Part shown: one piece after another, positions 14,579-22,767 of the stretch
Layout of the letters: the number at the start of each line of letters is the position of its first letter
Position numbering within the stretch: position 1 is the stretch's first letter
From: Chrysochromulina parva
Taxonomy: Eukaryota > Haptophyta > Prymnesiales > Chrysochromulinaceae
DNA: 22,767 bases
Assembly (NCBI GenBank): GCA_002887195.1
Contig: PJAB01000640.1
Coordinates: forward strand, 1-22,767
Direction of reading: 5' to 3'
The notes under the pieces: model-generated
Databases searched by the model: none
Seen by the model: only the letters and a program-made list of their open reading frames with translations
Told to the model about the DNA's origin: nothing
Program-made: the position numbers and the translations under genes

Positions 14579-16414
14579 TCAGCGGCGGGGAGTCCGGGTC
14601 AAGTTCCAATCCTGAGCCTTTCGTCTCGCGGCGACAAGGAGCGGGTGCACCTTGCCCGCCTGGGCCGCGCGCAGCACCGCGAGCACCTCGGGCTTGGCCA
14701 CGGCCACCGTGTCTTCGAGCGCCGCCGCGGGATCTGCTCCGCACGTGAGGAGCAGCGCAGCGGCACGCGGCTGGTTGTTGTACACGGTGTAGTGGAGTGG
14801 CGTGGCGCCATCAAGGTTCTCGGCGTCGAGGTCGGCGCCGCGCTCGATGAGCAGTGCAATCAGCTCCTCGTGGCCCACCCACGCCGCGTGCGCCAGCGGC
14901 GAAGCGCCCGTGTTGTCGCGGCAGTTGACGCCCACAAAGCCCCCCTGGAACGCGGCGCGCACCGCCTCGAGGTTCGGCGTCGCGTACTGCTTGGTGGCGA
15001 TGTCGTAGCCGCATGCGTAGAAAAGCTCTCGCTCTCGCTGCACGTCGCGAGGGCGAGTGCGCAACGAAGACGACGTGCGGCTCAGGCGCACTCCCCTGCC
15101 GCCCTCGCCGCCCTCGCCCTCGCCGCCGCCCTCGCCGCCGCCCTCGCCGCCGCCCTCGCCGCCGCCTTCGCCTTCGCCGCCGCCGCCGCCTGCTGCTGCC
15201 CGCCGCCCTGCGCCCCCGGCCTTGAGGCTCGCAATCTCCATCTCGAGGATCGAGATTTGGGCGAGGGCCTGCGTGAGCTCGCGCTGAGACTCCGCCGTGA
15301 GCGAGCGCACCGCCTGCAACTCGCGCCTCGCACCCTCGAGCAGCTCGCTCTCGCCTAATCGGCTCTCCATCTGCTCCATCTCCGCTAGCAACTCCGCATT
15401 CTCGCGCCGGAGTGGCTCGATCCCCGCCATCTGCGCCAGCAATTCCGCATTCTCGCGCCGGAGTGGCTCGATCCCCGCCATCTGCGCCAGCAATTCCGCA
15501 TTCTCGCGCCGGAGTGGCTCGATCCCCGCCATCTGCGCCAGCAATTCCGCATTCTCGCGCCGCAAGGCCTCGAGCTCTGACCTTGCCAAAGGCGCCGCGG
15601 GCGAGGGCGCGCCAGGCAATCGCGCGCTGGCCGACACGCCAGCGGCCTCTGCGGCGGCGGCGGCCTGTACGGCGGCGGCCTGTGCGGCGGCGGCCTGTGC
15701 GGCGGCGGCCGCTGCACGCAGCTGCTCGACCTCAGCGCGCAGTGCTCCCATTTGCGCCCTGAGCGAGCTCGCCTCCTCACTCGAGGCCGATGCGGTGGCG
15801 GAGGCCAATGCCAACGCAGGCACACGAGCACGGAGCTCATGCAGCTCCCGCCGCTCCGCGTCGCTCAGAGCGCCGCGAGAAGCGCCGCGCTCGCTCGGGG
15901 TGACCCCCAGCTGCGCACCCACACCGGTCGCTGCCGCAGGCTGGAGCGCACCGGCGCTCCTCATCTTGTCGCTCACGGCTCGCTCAAGGTTCTCGACGAC
16001 GCGGGTGAGTTCAGCCAGCTGGGCCTCTCGAGTGAGCGCGTTGACCTGGGCCAGCTGGGCCTCTGCCATGGAGGGCGGCACGCCAAGAGAAGGAGCGGGC
16101 GAGGGGTGGTTGTCCGGGTCGGCCCCTGGCGCTCCCGCGCGCACCCCTGGCGCTGGCGCGGGCAAGATCTCCATCGGATTTTGGCGAGGAGAGAGGCTGA
16201 GGAACGTCTTGCTTTCCTTTGTCCGTGACGATTTCAGCGCCTTCCGGGGCGTGGATGTGGGCCTAGGCGTGGGCTGGGGCGAGGGCAGCTTGCCATCCTC
16301 TTTCTCGCCGAGATTCACGCTGCTCCTCCTCGGGGTTAGCTTCGGTGCAGGCGCAGGCGCACCAGGCGGGCGGTAGGCGAACTTCTCCGCACGGGCGCGT
16401 GACTTCTCGCGCAT
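14579..16414 (-). CDS. Coiled-coil protein with C-terminal ankyrin repeats
   Basis: It encodes 611 aa from the ATG at 16414. Residues 1-120 are basic, Pro/Ser-rich and probably disordered. Two coiled-coil blocks follow (about 120-160 and 190-395), the second containing a 17-residue tandem repeat (LRRENAELLAQMAGIEP, about 284-342). A Gly/Glu low-complexity linker (about 400-440) leads to a short domain and about two ankyrin repeats (about 496-565: DNTGASPLAHAAWVGHEELIALLIERGAD, then LDGATPLHYTVYNNQPRAAALLLTCGADP). The architecture suggests a scaffold with an oligomerising rod and a protein-binding end. No enzyme domain is present. It is divergent from the GMPPB-like gene across a 238-bp spacer. 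Confidence 0.8.
   Translation of the reverse strand: MREKSRARAEKFAYRPPGAPAPAPKLTPRRSSVNLGEKEDGKLPSPQPTPRPTSTPRKALKSSRTKESKTFLSLSPRQNPMEILPAPAPGVRAGAPGADPDNHPSPAPSLGVPPSMAEAQLAQVNALTREAQLAELTRVVENLERAVSDKMRSAGALQPAAATGVGAQLGVTPSERGASRGALSDAERRELHELRARVPALALASATASASSEEASSLRAQMGALRAEVEQLRAAAAAAQAAAAQAAAVQAAAAAEAAGVSASARLPGAPSPAAPLARSELEALRRENAELLAQMAGIEPLRRENAELLAQMAGIEPLRRENAELLAQMAGIEPLRRENAELLAEMEQMESRLGESELLEGARRELQAVRSLTAESQRELTQALAQISILEMEIASLKAGGAGRRAAAGGGGGEGEGGGEGGGEGGGEGGGEGEGGEGGRGVRLSRTSSSLRTRPRDVQRERELFYACGYDIATKQYATPNLEAVRAAFQGGFVGVNCRDNTGASPLAHAAWVGHEELIALLIERGADLDAENLDGATPLHYTVYNNQPRAAALLLTCGADPAAALEDTVAVAKPEVLAVLRAAQAGKVHPLLVAARRKAQDWNLTRTPRR
15100..15215 (-). repeat. Gly/Glu low-complexity coding repeat
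   Basis: Reiterated CCCTCGCCGCCG-type units encode GGGEGGGEGG on the minus strand. This is an in-frame microsatellite inside the coiled-coil/ankyrin CDS, probably a flexible linker. Confidence 0.85.
15388..15562 (-). repeat. 51-bp coding tandem repeat (3.4 copies)
   Basis: Units at 15388-15438, 15439-15489 and 15490-15540 are nearly or fully identical. A partial unit follows from 15541. They encode 17-residue coiled-coil repeats. The near identity indicates recent expansion. Confidence 0.95.
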
Positions 16415-16652
16415 GTGGGCAGAGGCAATCTCTGGATTCTGACCCTTCGAGGATCGAGCTGTGCGCCGCCGAAGGGTTTGGAGAACCCATTGGTGACGTC
16501 AAAGTTTGGGTTTTTTCGGTCACGGTTCCGTCTGACCCTGTGAAGGTTGGCACGGAGACCCACGTCCAGAGATCGGTGCGCGGGTAGCGCGCAAACCATT
16601 GTGCCGCCAAAGGGCTATCAGCGCGTGAAGAGCACAGAGCCGGACTCAAAAG
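16415..16652. promoter_or_regulatory. Bidirectional promoter region with CCAAT and CRE-like sites
   Basis: This 238-bp spacer lies between the divergent coiled-coil/ankyrin and GMPPB-like genes. CCCATTGG (an inverted CCAAT box, 16486-16493) abuts the full CRE palindrome TGACGTCA (16494-16501). Both are classical eukaryotic promoter motifs, and their adjacency inside a short divergent spacer supports a regulatory role. Confidence 0.5.
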
Positions 16653-17853
16653 ATGAAGGGCCTCATCCTCGTGGGCGGCCTCGGCACGCAGGTGTGAGCG
16701 TCGCATGTCTTCGCACTAGAGCGCACATGCAGCGCGTTGCGCCGGCCCTGAAACGTGGAGATGAGGCGCCACTGACCCGCCGCTCTCTCTCTCGCCCGCA
16801 CCACAGCTGCGCCCGCTCACGCTTTCGAAGCCGAAGCCCCTGATCGAGTTTGGCAATCAGCCGCAGCTGCTCCACCACATGAAGATGCTCAAGCACGCGG
16901 GCGTCACCGAGGTGGTGCTCGCGATCAACTACCGGGCGGAAATCATGGCCGACTTCCTCGAGAAGCACCAGGACTTCGGCGTGAAGATCACGCTCTCGCA
17001 GGAGACGGAACCGCTCGGGACGGCGGGTCCGCTCGCGCTCGCGCAGGACCTCCTCGACGACGGCGAGCCCTTCTTTGTGCTCAACTGCGACATCGCGTGC
17101 GAGTTCAACATGCGCTCGCTCCTAGACTTCCACAATGCGCACGGCAAGGTGGGGACGATCATGGTGACGCGTATGGACGAGCCGGCTAAGTATGGCAAGA
17201 GCGTCGTCGTGCCGCACGAGACCGGCCTTGTTGATCGCTTCGTCGAGCACGGCCGCACCTTTGCGGGCAACCTGATCAACGCGGGCGTGTACATCTTCTC
17301 GCCGACCATCTTCCAGAGCCTCTCGATGCGCTCGATGTCGATGGAGAAGGAGGTGCTGCCGCGGCTGGCGGAGGAGGAGCAGCTCTACTCACTGCGCCTC
17401 GACGGCTACTGGATGAACATCAAGAAGCCGCCCGACTTCCTCATGGGTACCTCTCTCTACCTCGCCTACCTGCAGCACCATCGGCCGGAGGAGCTCGCGA
17501 GGGCGCTTGGCGAGGCGGCCGATGGGAATGTGGTGATGGCGGAGAGTGCGACGATCGGCAAGGGCTGCCGGATCGGCCCGGACGTGGTCATTGGGCCCGG
17601 CTGCGTCATCGAGGACGGCGTGCGCCTCGCCCGGTGCACGCTGCTCGAGGGCTGCCGCGTGTGCGCGCACGCCGTCGTGATCGACTCGATCCTGGGATGG
17701 CGATCGACCGTTGGGTGCTGGACTCGCGTCGAGGGGGTGAGCGTGCTCGGCGAGGATGTGCACCTCAACGACGAGCTCTGCATCAATGGCGCCCTCATCC
17801 TGCCACACAAGTCGATGGACGCCTCCGTATTCGAACCGCAGATCATCATGTGA
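16653..17853 (+). CDS. GMPPB-like mannose-1-phosphate guanylyltransferase homologue with altered active site (two exons)
   Basis: Exon 1 is 16653-16691 (MKGLILVGGLGTQ) and exon 2 is 16807-17853; the 115-bp intron is phase 0. The 361-aa product matches the GMPPB family in length, runs collinear to the last residues (EPQIIM) and has the C-terminal left-handed beta-helix hexapeptides (about 250-340). GMPPB makes GDP-mannose from mannose-1-phosphate and GTP. Several residues considered signature for catalysis are changed: GTRLRPLT is GTQLRPLT (Q13), the FVEKP motif is FVEHG (158-162), and WMDIGQP is WMNIKKP (Asp to Asn at 217, Gly-Gln lost). VLNCD keeps its Asp (108). The frame is intact. It may be a regulatory paralogue, by analogy with GMPPA, or use another substrate. 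Confidence 0.85.
16692..16806 (+). other. Intron in the GMPPB-like gene
   Basis: The 115-bp intron runs from GTGTGAGCG to CACCACAG, phase 0. Splicing restores the family N-terminus ...GGLGT-Q|LRPLTLSKPKPL. Confidence 0.9.
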
Positions 17854-18373
17854 ACCTCTCAGCCGTCAGCCGTCTACTGTCAAGTCTACTGGTGCGCTCG
17901 GCCGGTGGGCCCTGGCGATTCTAAGTTGCATGATACGATACGAGTATGTTCAGACGCGTGTATCACCCAGCGTTCGGTTGGTGCATTCGGGGGTTTAGTT
18001 TTCCTATCTAGTCAACATCTGTCGGCAGGGTGCGCCCCGCCGAGGAGTCCGGGGGCCGGGGGGGGCCGCCCGCCGTCTTCCCGCCGTGCACGACCCGAGC
18101 CCAAATGGGTCCGGGCACGGCATGGAGCGGGCGAGGGCATGCCTCCGCCTCGCCCGTCGCCGCTCCGCGCCGCGGGGCACCGCTGTTGCACTGAAGCCAG
18201 TCTGAAGTTCCCGCCCCCCGGGTCTCCCCGTGGCGGCGCACGTGCGCCGCTGCTGAGGGCCATACTGACAACACCACGATCGGCCTCCGCTGCACACACC
18301 ATGCTACACTGAACAGCAGACGAGTTGCAGAGGAAGAGAGTAGTAACAGAAAAGCCCGCACGGTCTCAGTCTC
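17854..18373. other. Non-coding region between convergent genes
   Basis: This 520-bp region lies between the stops of the GMPPB-like (+) and MYB (-) genes. It has G- and C-runs near 18045-18075 and 18210-18225. Overlapping short frames on both strands look like GC-rich shadows. It presumably holds the two 3' UTRs. Confidence 0.5.
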
Positions 18374-19594
18374 TCAGACCGACGGGTATGAAGAGGAGGC
18401 GCTGAGCATGCTGACGTCGCCGAGCGCGAACGCGGCCTCGAGCATTCGCGGACTGTGGCATCCGGGCGCGATGCGCGCGCCGCCAGGGGCACTGCCCTCG
18501 TGGCTACACTCGCCCTCCAAGTCCTCCACGGAGCTGTCTGAGGAGCACGCGGCCGCGGCGAGGGCGTCGAGGGTAAATCCCCGAGGGCTCTGCACGTCAA
18601 TGCGGAGGCCCGCGCCGGCCTCGGCGTGGAAACTGTTGAGGGTCGCCGCTCGCAGGAGCTCGAGCCCGCTCGTCGCCGCCGCCGCCTTGCGAGGGCGACT
18701 CCGCGCAGAGCCCGTGGCCGCGCACCCACGGGGCCGTTTCGCTGAGCGTGGCGTGGGGCCGTCGGAATCCCCGTTGTCAGCGTCAGCGGCGGCGTCGGCA
18801 GGCGCGTCGGCGTCGGCGTCGGCGTCACCGCCCTTGCTGCTGCGGCTGCGCTTCGGCGCCGTCTTGAGGTGCTCCTCCTCCAGCGGCGCCGTCGGGATGC
18901 CATGCACGAGGAGGTGCTTCGCGATCGTCGACGCGTCCATCGTGTTCAAATCGAGCTCGCCCAGGCCGAGCAGGCGCCCGCCGTAGCGCGCCTGCAGGCG
19001 CACGATCCGGCGCGTCGTCGAGTTCCACCGGTTCTTGATCGCATTGTCCGTGCGTCCTGGGATTTGCTTCACCATGTCCGCCCACTTGGTGCCGTGTGCC
19101 GCGACTGCCTCCATGATCGCGCGGTCCTCGTCGGCGCTGAAGCTGTCAGTTTTGACGTTGGGGCTGAGGTGGTTATGCCAGCGCTCGCGGCACTGCTTGC
19201 CGATCCGGCTGACCATATCGACCGCGATGCGCGACCAGTTCGAGGGCCCATGCTGCGCAATGAGCGTGAGTAGCCGGGCGTCCTCATCGGGGGTCCACGC
19301 GGACTTGGTGCCGCGCGCGGCCTTGGCCGAGGAGGCAGGCGGGGAGCCATTGGGAGTCTGGTCGATGGGCGAGACTGCCGCCGTGCAGGGCGTTGAACCC
19401 GGTGTGTCCGAGAGCGCGCAGCCCATGGCACCACAGTTGACCACGGCACCACAGTCATCGTCACCGATCGCGGTGGCAGAGTGGGCGTCCGAGATAGCGC
19501 TGCGGGGGACCGCGATGGCGTCGGCGTAGTCGTAGGCGATGTGCTTCAGGTCGATGGTGAGCTGCAGGGACGAACGGGACGCCAAGAAGGACAT
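18374..19594 (-). CDS. R2R3-type MYB transcription factor
   Basis: It encodes 406 aa from the ATG at 19594. Two MYB repeats lie at about residues 97-145 (spaced Trp at 100, 120 and 139, ending GKQCRERWHNHL) and about 149-195 (Phe152, Trp171 and Trp190, with GRTDNAIKNRWNST). The R2 ending GKQCRERWHNHL is the version found in animal c-MYB and plant 3R-MYBs, which control cell-cycle genes. No R1 repeat is visible in the ~95 residues upstream, which are Ala/Ser-rich. The region after the MYB domain is disordered, with a basic stretch (APKRSRSSKGG) and an Asp/Ala microsatellite, and could be an activation domain. DNA binding is secure from the family; target genes are unknown. It is divergent from the EIPR1 gene. 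Confidence 0.92.
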   Translation of the reverse strand: MSFLASRSSLQLTIDLKHIAYDYADAIAVPRSAISDAHSATAIGDDDCGAVVNCGAMGCALSDTPGSTPCTAAVSPIDQTPNGSPPASSAKAARGTKSAWTPDEDARLLTLIAQHGPSNWSRIAVDMVSRIGKQCRERWHNHLSPNVKTDSFSADEDRAIMEAVAAHGTKWADMVKQIPGRTDNAIKNRWNSTTRRIVRLQARYGGRLLGLGELDLNTMDASTIAKHLLVHGIPTAPLEEEHLKTAPKRSRSSKGGDADADADAPADAAADADNGDSDGPTPRSAKRPRGCAATGSARSRPRKAAAATSGLELLRAATLNSFHAEAGAGLRIDVQSPRGFTLDALAAAACSSDSSVEDLEGECSHEGSAPGGARIAPGCHSPRMLEAAFALGDVSMLSASSSYPSV

Positions 19595-19853
19595 GTGCTT
19601 CCTTTTTCGTTCGTGGACGGCTTTCGTGGCGAGGGTTTGACGCCGCGATGATTTCGGACGTTGCGGTTAGGGAGGAAGGTTCTCTGGACTCGTCAAATTT
19701 TTCAAAGGTTAGATGAGGAAAATCTCAAGCCGAGCATTTAGCTCCCGCGGTGGCTCTTTAGCGGGGGATGTCGTAGTGAAGTGTCTCCACACCCCTCTGT
19801 GAAGATCGTGCAGTGTGTGTCCGACGCTCTTTTTCCGCAGCTGTCCTCAATAC
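19595..19853. promoter_or_regulatory. Divergent promoter region between MYB and EIPR1
   Basis: This 259-bp spacer between divergent starts is AT-richer in the middle (19693-19740, ATTTTTCAAAGG). CTTTTTCCGCAG just before the EIPR1 ATG looks like a splice acceptor, so a 5' UTR intron is possible. Confidence 0.4.
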
Positions 19854-20984
19854 ATGTTCGCGGCCGCCGGCGGGGCATCTGTCTCGTCGTACCAGCTGCC
19901 CAACAAGCAGGCGCGCGTGCTGGTCGCGCTCGAAGGCGACACGGACCGCACACGTTTCGTCGTCGGCTCAACCGAACTCAAAGGCGACAACGAGGTACAT
20001 GTCCTCCAGTTCAATGAGGACACGAACGAGGTCGTGTGCCTGAAGGCATTCGCGCACCCGAACGAGGTGTGGAGCTGCGCGACGTGCCCCGCACCCGAGC
20101 ACGCCGAGCTGATGTGCACGACCTACTCGACCGGCTCCGAGCTCAAGACCAGCCTCTGGCGCATGACGGGCGTTGCAGCTGCAGCGGCTGCTGAGACATC
20201 CACGGGCCCGCCACCGCTCTCACAGTTGGATGAGCTCGCGCAGCTGGGCGCGGCGCCGCTCGGCGAGCACCTGGGCGTCATCTGGAACGCCGTTCTCCCC
20301 GAGCAGATCGTCGAGCTTTGCCGGAATCGGCTCTCGCTCGTGACGCTCGCGCATGGCGCTGTCTCGTCGTCGACGGCGGAGAGCGCGGCGACGGCGCCGC
20401 CGATCGAGGGCAAGAGCTTCAGCTGCGCGCGCTGGGACCCGCACCACGCGCACTCGCTTGGCGTTGGCTGCGGCGGCGCGCTGCTGAGCATCGACACGCG
20501 CTCGATGAAGCTGGCGCACACGGTGGCGGAGGCGCACTCGCAGCGCGTGCGTGCGGTGGACTACAACCCGAACAAGCCTTATGTGGTGCTCTCGTGCGGC
20601 GACGACTACGCCATCCGGTACTGGGACCTGCGCAAGCCGAGCGACGCGCTGCTCTCTGTAAAGGCTCACTCGCACTGGACGACAAGCGCGTGCTACAATC
20701 GATTCCACGACCAGCTTGTCCTCTCGAGTGGCACAGACTACCTCGTCAAGCTCTGGCGCGCCGAGTCAGTCTCGTCGGCACCGCCCGCCGTCGACGCCGA
20801 GGAACCCGAGAATCCGGACGGCGAGGCCGACGGCCTCGTCAAAGCCTTCGAGGACCACGACACCTCCGTCTTCGCGGTCGCGTGGTCGGCAGCCGACGCC
20901 TGGATCTTCGCGTCGCTCTCGCTCGACGGCAAGACGGTCATCAACCACGTGCCGCCCGCCGAGAAGTACAAGATCCTCCTCTGA
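19854..20984 (+). CDS. EIPR1: EARP/GARP-interacting WD40 protein (EIPR1/TSSC1 family)
   Basis: It encodes 376 aa from the ATG at 19854; the frame is open upstream but begins with no ATG. The length is close to the ~387 aa of the animal protein. Family landmarks are collinear throughout: RFVVGSTELKGDNEVHVL, HPNEVWSCATCP, the LGVIWN segment, IEGKSFSCARWDPHH, IDTRSMK, AHSQRVRAVDYNPNKPYVVLSCGDDYAIRYWDLR, AHSHWTTSACYNRFHDQLVLSSGTDYLVKLW, an acidic insert, then DHDTSVFAVAWSAADAWIFASLSLDGKTVINHVP and the C-terminal KYKILL. In animals this beta-propeller binds the EARP/GARP tethering complexes in endosome-to-Golgi and dense-core vesicle trafficking. Conservation suggests a similar role here. Confidence 0.93.
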   Translation: MFAAAGGASVSSYQLPNKQARVLVALEGDTDRTRFVVGSTELKGDNEVHVLQFNEDTNEVVCLKAFAHPNEVWSCATCPAPEHAELMCTTYSTGSELKTSLWRMTGVAAAAAAETSTGPPPLSQLDELAQLGAAPLGEHLGVIWNAVLPEQIVELCRNRLSLVTLAHGAVSSSTAESAATAPPIEGKSFSCARWDPHHAHSLGVGCGGALLSIDTRSMKLAHTVAEAHSQRVRAVDYNPNKPYVVLSCGDDYAIRYWDLRKPSDALLSVKAHSHWTTSACYNRFHDQLVLSSGTDYLVKLWRAESVSSAPPAVDAEEPENPDGEADGLVKAFEDHDTSVFAVAWSAADAWIFASLSLDGKTVINHVPPAEKYKILL

Positions 20985-21514
20985 GACCCACGGCCGTCCA
21001 CGGCACGCCCTCCAGAGGGGCGCGCAGAGATCGAGTGGGGGAGTGCCAGGACCAGGCTGGCTCGATATCCCTTCGATTACCCTCCGGGTCCCTTTCGTCG
21101 ATCTCGGAGGGCTCCACGTATCGATCGTGTCAGGGAGAGTGCGCCTGAAGTCGTAGTATTTCCATTTGTGCCTCCGTGCGTTGCGGCGGCGGCGCGGCCT
21201 CGGCTGCGAAATCTCAATGCCACAACCCTATCGGTTAGCCTATCCGTCCGCGTCCCCGCTGCGCGCTGCGGGACGCCTCCCACGAGCGCCGACCTCACTC
21301 GCCCCCCGGCAAGTGAATTGAGTAGCCCCCGCGAGCGAGTACGGTCAGTATACTTCAGGCAGCCGGGGTGGTGGTGTGAGCAACAGTTGTGCAACAGACT
21401 TATCCTACGTTGCCTGCCGTCGAGACCAAATTAGGTTGCACTTCAGACACTTCAGCGCGAACCCTGGCAACCTCGGCCTGCCGTACCACGTCGTCGTGCT
21501 GCCCGAACTTTGCA
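20985..21514. other. Intergenic region upstream of the Brr2-like gene
   Basis: This 530-bp region lies between the EIPR1 stop and the first plausible ATG of the Brr2-like gene. It holds the EIPR1 3' UTR and the promoter of the next gene. No exon encoding the usual ~250 extra N-terminal Brr2 residues could be recognised here. Confidence 0.45.
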
Positions 21515-22704
21515 ATGCAGTCTCTCAGAAGGCCGCCGGCGAGCGCGGCGGCGGCGAGCGCGGCGGCGACAGCCGACGGCGGCGGCAGCGGCAGCGGCAT
21601 TGGGGGTAGCAATGGCGGCGGCGGTGCTGCTGGCGGCGGCGCTTCGCCAGAAGGGACCATCGGTTGGGTACGCGAGCGCTGCCGCATGCATCTGTATGCG
21701 AATCCGGAAAGGGGTGGCGTGGCGACCGACGCAGAGGTGGATATGCTCAGTGCAACGCTCCTCGGGCAACTCTACTCCAATACGGCGGAGGAGGACGCAC
21801 TGCAGGTGATTTGCCATCGATGGCCACTGATTGCCACTGATGGCCACCGATGGCCAACTGATGGTCCCATGCGCCCACCACGACTCGTCACGCACTGCAG
21901 GGTGACCTGCTCAGCCTGCTCGGCCTCGGCGCGCTGGAGCTGATTGCGACGGTGCTGCCCGCACGGGTGCGTGTGAAGGACGATCTGGAGCGGCTGCTCG
22001 CCGCCGCTGAGCATGCGGATGCGGACGGGAGCTCGAGCGGCGGGCTGGGTGGCAGTGGAGGTGCCGGCGGCGGCCCCGCAGCGCCCGACACAGCGCCCGT
22101 TGGTTGCAAGCTGACCACCACGTCCAAATTAGGCAAGTCGCAGCAGGAGCAGAGGCGCACGGACGCGACGAAACTTGCCAAGGAGAAGCGCCGCGCCGCG
22201 CTCGATGAGACGCGATCTCCCGACGAGATCGCGGCCGAGCTCGAGTGGCTGAGCGCGGCCGGATTCGAACCGGCGACGAAACGGCTTCGTCAGGAGGAGG
22301 CGGCGAAGGCGGCGAAGGCGGCGAAGGCGGCGAAGCCGCTCGCGCCCGACTCGGCGCTCGCGCAGCTGCGTAGTCTCGCCTCCAGCAGCGGATTGGGCAA
22401 GGCACTCCCAGAGGGAACTGTACGGCGCACCGGAAAGGGGTGGGAGGAGGTGCAGGTGCCGCCCGCCCCAACCACGAGACTCGAGCCGAGGCTGGTCCAG
22501 ATGATCGAGCTGCCTGAGCATGCGCTCCAGAGCGCCGTCGTGGGCGTGGCGCTCGATTCGAATGAGAAGATGCTCGTAGGCGCTCCGACGGGTGCAGGCA
22601 AGACGAGCTTGGATCTCCTCGCGATCGAGCAGTACTCGGTCGCGGTGGCGCTCAGCACGACGCTCAGCGACGCGGAGGAGGCGCTCGCGACGGCGTCAGT
22701 GCAG
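21515..22704 (+). CDS. Brr2-like (SNRNP200) spliceosomal Ski2-type helicase, N-terminal exons (3'-partial)
   Basis: Exon 1 is 21515-21805, then a 95-bp phase-0 intron, then exon 2 21901-22704, which ends at a CAG|GTGAGC donor; later exons lie beyond the window. Brr2 unwinds U4/U6 snRNA during spliceosome activation. Recognisable Brr2 features in order: WVRERCRMHLY...(the WLQRQLSRFY region), EEDALQ-GDLLSLLGLGALELIATVLPARVRV (the QLVLLLGF block), a Gly/Ser-rich insert, LPEGTVRRTGKGWEEVQVPP, LVQMIELPEHA, and the Walker A motif MLVGAPTGAGKTS (about 22573-22608). About a dozen residues normally found between LP..A and the IQS segment are absent, and the N-terminus is much shorter than in animal or yeast Brr2. 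It could be a truncated paralogue or have unrecognised 5' exons. Confidence 0.75.
21806..21900 (+). other. Intron in the Brr2-like gene with internal short repeats
   Basis: The 95-bp phase-0 intron starts GTGATTTGCC and ends CGCACTGCAG. The last 10 bases of the exon before it (21796-21805) are identical to the last 10 bases of the intron (21891-21900). The interior is built from several copies of a GATGGCCA(C/A)(T/C) unit. Boundaries are supported by collinearity of the flanking Brr2 segments. Confidence 0.85.
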
Positions 22705-22767
22705 GTGAGCTCAGTGTCCCTGCCTGCCCTCTGAAGGATCGTGATGGACGTCTGATTGCGTCCGATT

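Noticed and set aside
18004..18361. Several ~100-codon frames on both strands between the GMPPB-like and MYB genes
   Set aside because: They overlap one another in all frames, are Arg/Pro/Gly-rich as expected of GC-rich non-coding DNA, and contain no motif.
22258..22274. A perfect tRNA T-arm-like sequence (5-bp stem, TTCGAAT loop) on the minus strand
   Set aside because: It lies inside the Brr2-like coding frame (AGFEPAT), and no anticodon arm, D-arm or matching acceptor stem is found at the right distance, so it is not a tRNA gene. A captured tRNA 3' fragment cannot be excluded.

Overview
The window is nuclear DNA of a GC-rich microbial eukaryote, most likely a haptophyte alga (Emiliania/Prymnesium/Chrysochromulina-like) or a close algal relative. 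The grounds are genes split by short GT-AG introns (95, 95, 115 and 253 bp), high GC, Ala/Gly-rich coiled-coil proteins with in-frame minisatellites, a Cys-rich CDDGG...C..CGP module typical of algal surface proteins, and animal/plant-type housekeeping genes (class I aldolase, GMPPB, EIPR1, R2R3-MYB, Brr2). The species assignment is inference. No rRNA, tRNA, CRISPR array, transposase or viral gene was seen.

Layout. 2-919 (+): 3' part of a calpain-type cysteine protease fused to two WWE domains. 1139-3061 (+): secreted-pathway multi-pass membrane protein whose stop codon lies in a 24-bp tandem repeat. 3062-4021: non-coding. 4022-7198 (-): long coiled-coil protein. 7559-9019 (-): FkbM-type methyltransferase with an N-terminal glycosyltransferase-like region. 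9769-10656 (-): PLOD-type glycosyltransferase. 11057-12165 (-, two exons): membrane-anchored cytidylate-kinase-like P-loop protein. 12916-14296 (-, two exons): class I fructose-bisphosphate aldolase. 14579-16414 (-): coiled-coil/ankyrin protein. 16653-17853 (+, two exons): GMPPB-like protein with altered catalytic motifs. 18374-19594 (-): R2R3-MYB. 19854-20984 (+): EIPR1/TSSC1 WD40 protein. 21515 to the right end (+): N-terminal part of a Brr2-like spliceosomal helicase.

These are mostly unrelated single genes, as is usual in a eukaryotic genome. The exception is the minus-strand block 4022-10656. Its three genes (coiled-coil protein, FkbM/GT, PLOD-type GT) share sequence blocks just upstream of their starts: a ~150-bp repeat, a 20-bp identical block and a palindromic TTACCGGTA motif. 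Two of the three are probable glycan-modifying enzymes, so a common promoter module or a mobile repeat is plausible. The GMPPB-like gene also belongs to sugar-nucleotide metabolism, but it lies apart and looks catalytically degenerate.

The best candidates for something new are the calpain-WWE fusion, the degenerate GMPPB paralogue, the shared upstream repeats, the membrane-anchored NMP-kinase-like protein and an intron in the Brr2-like gene with a duplication signature of recent gain.
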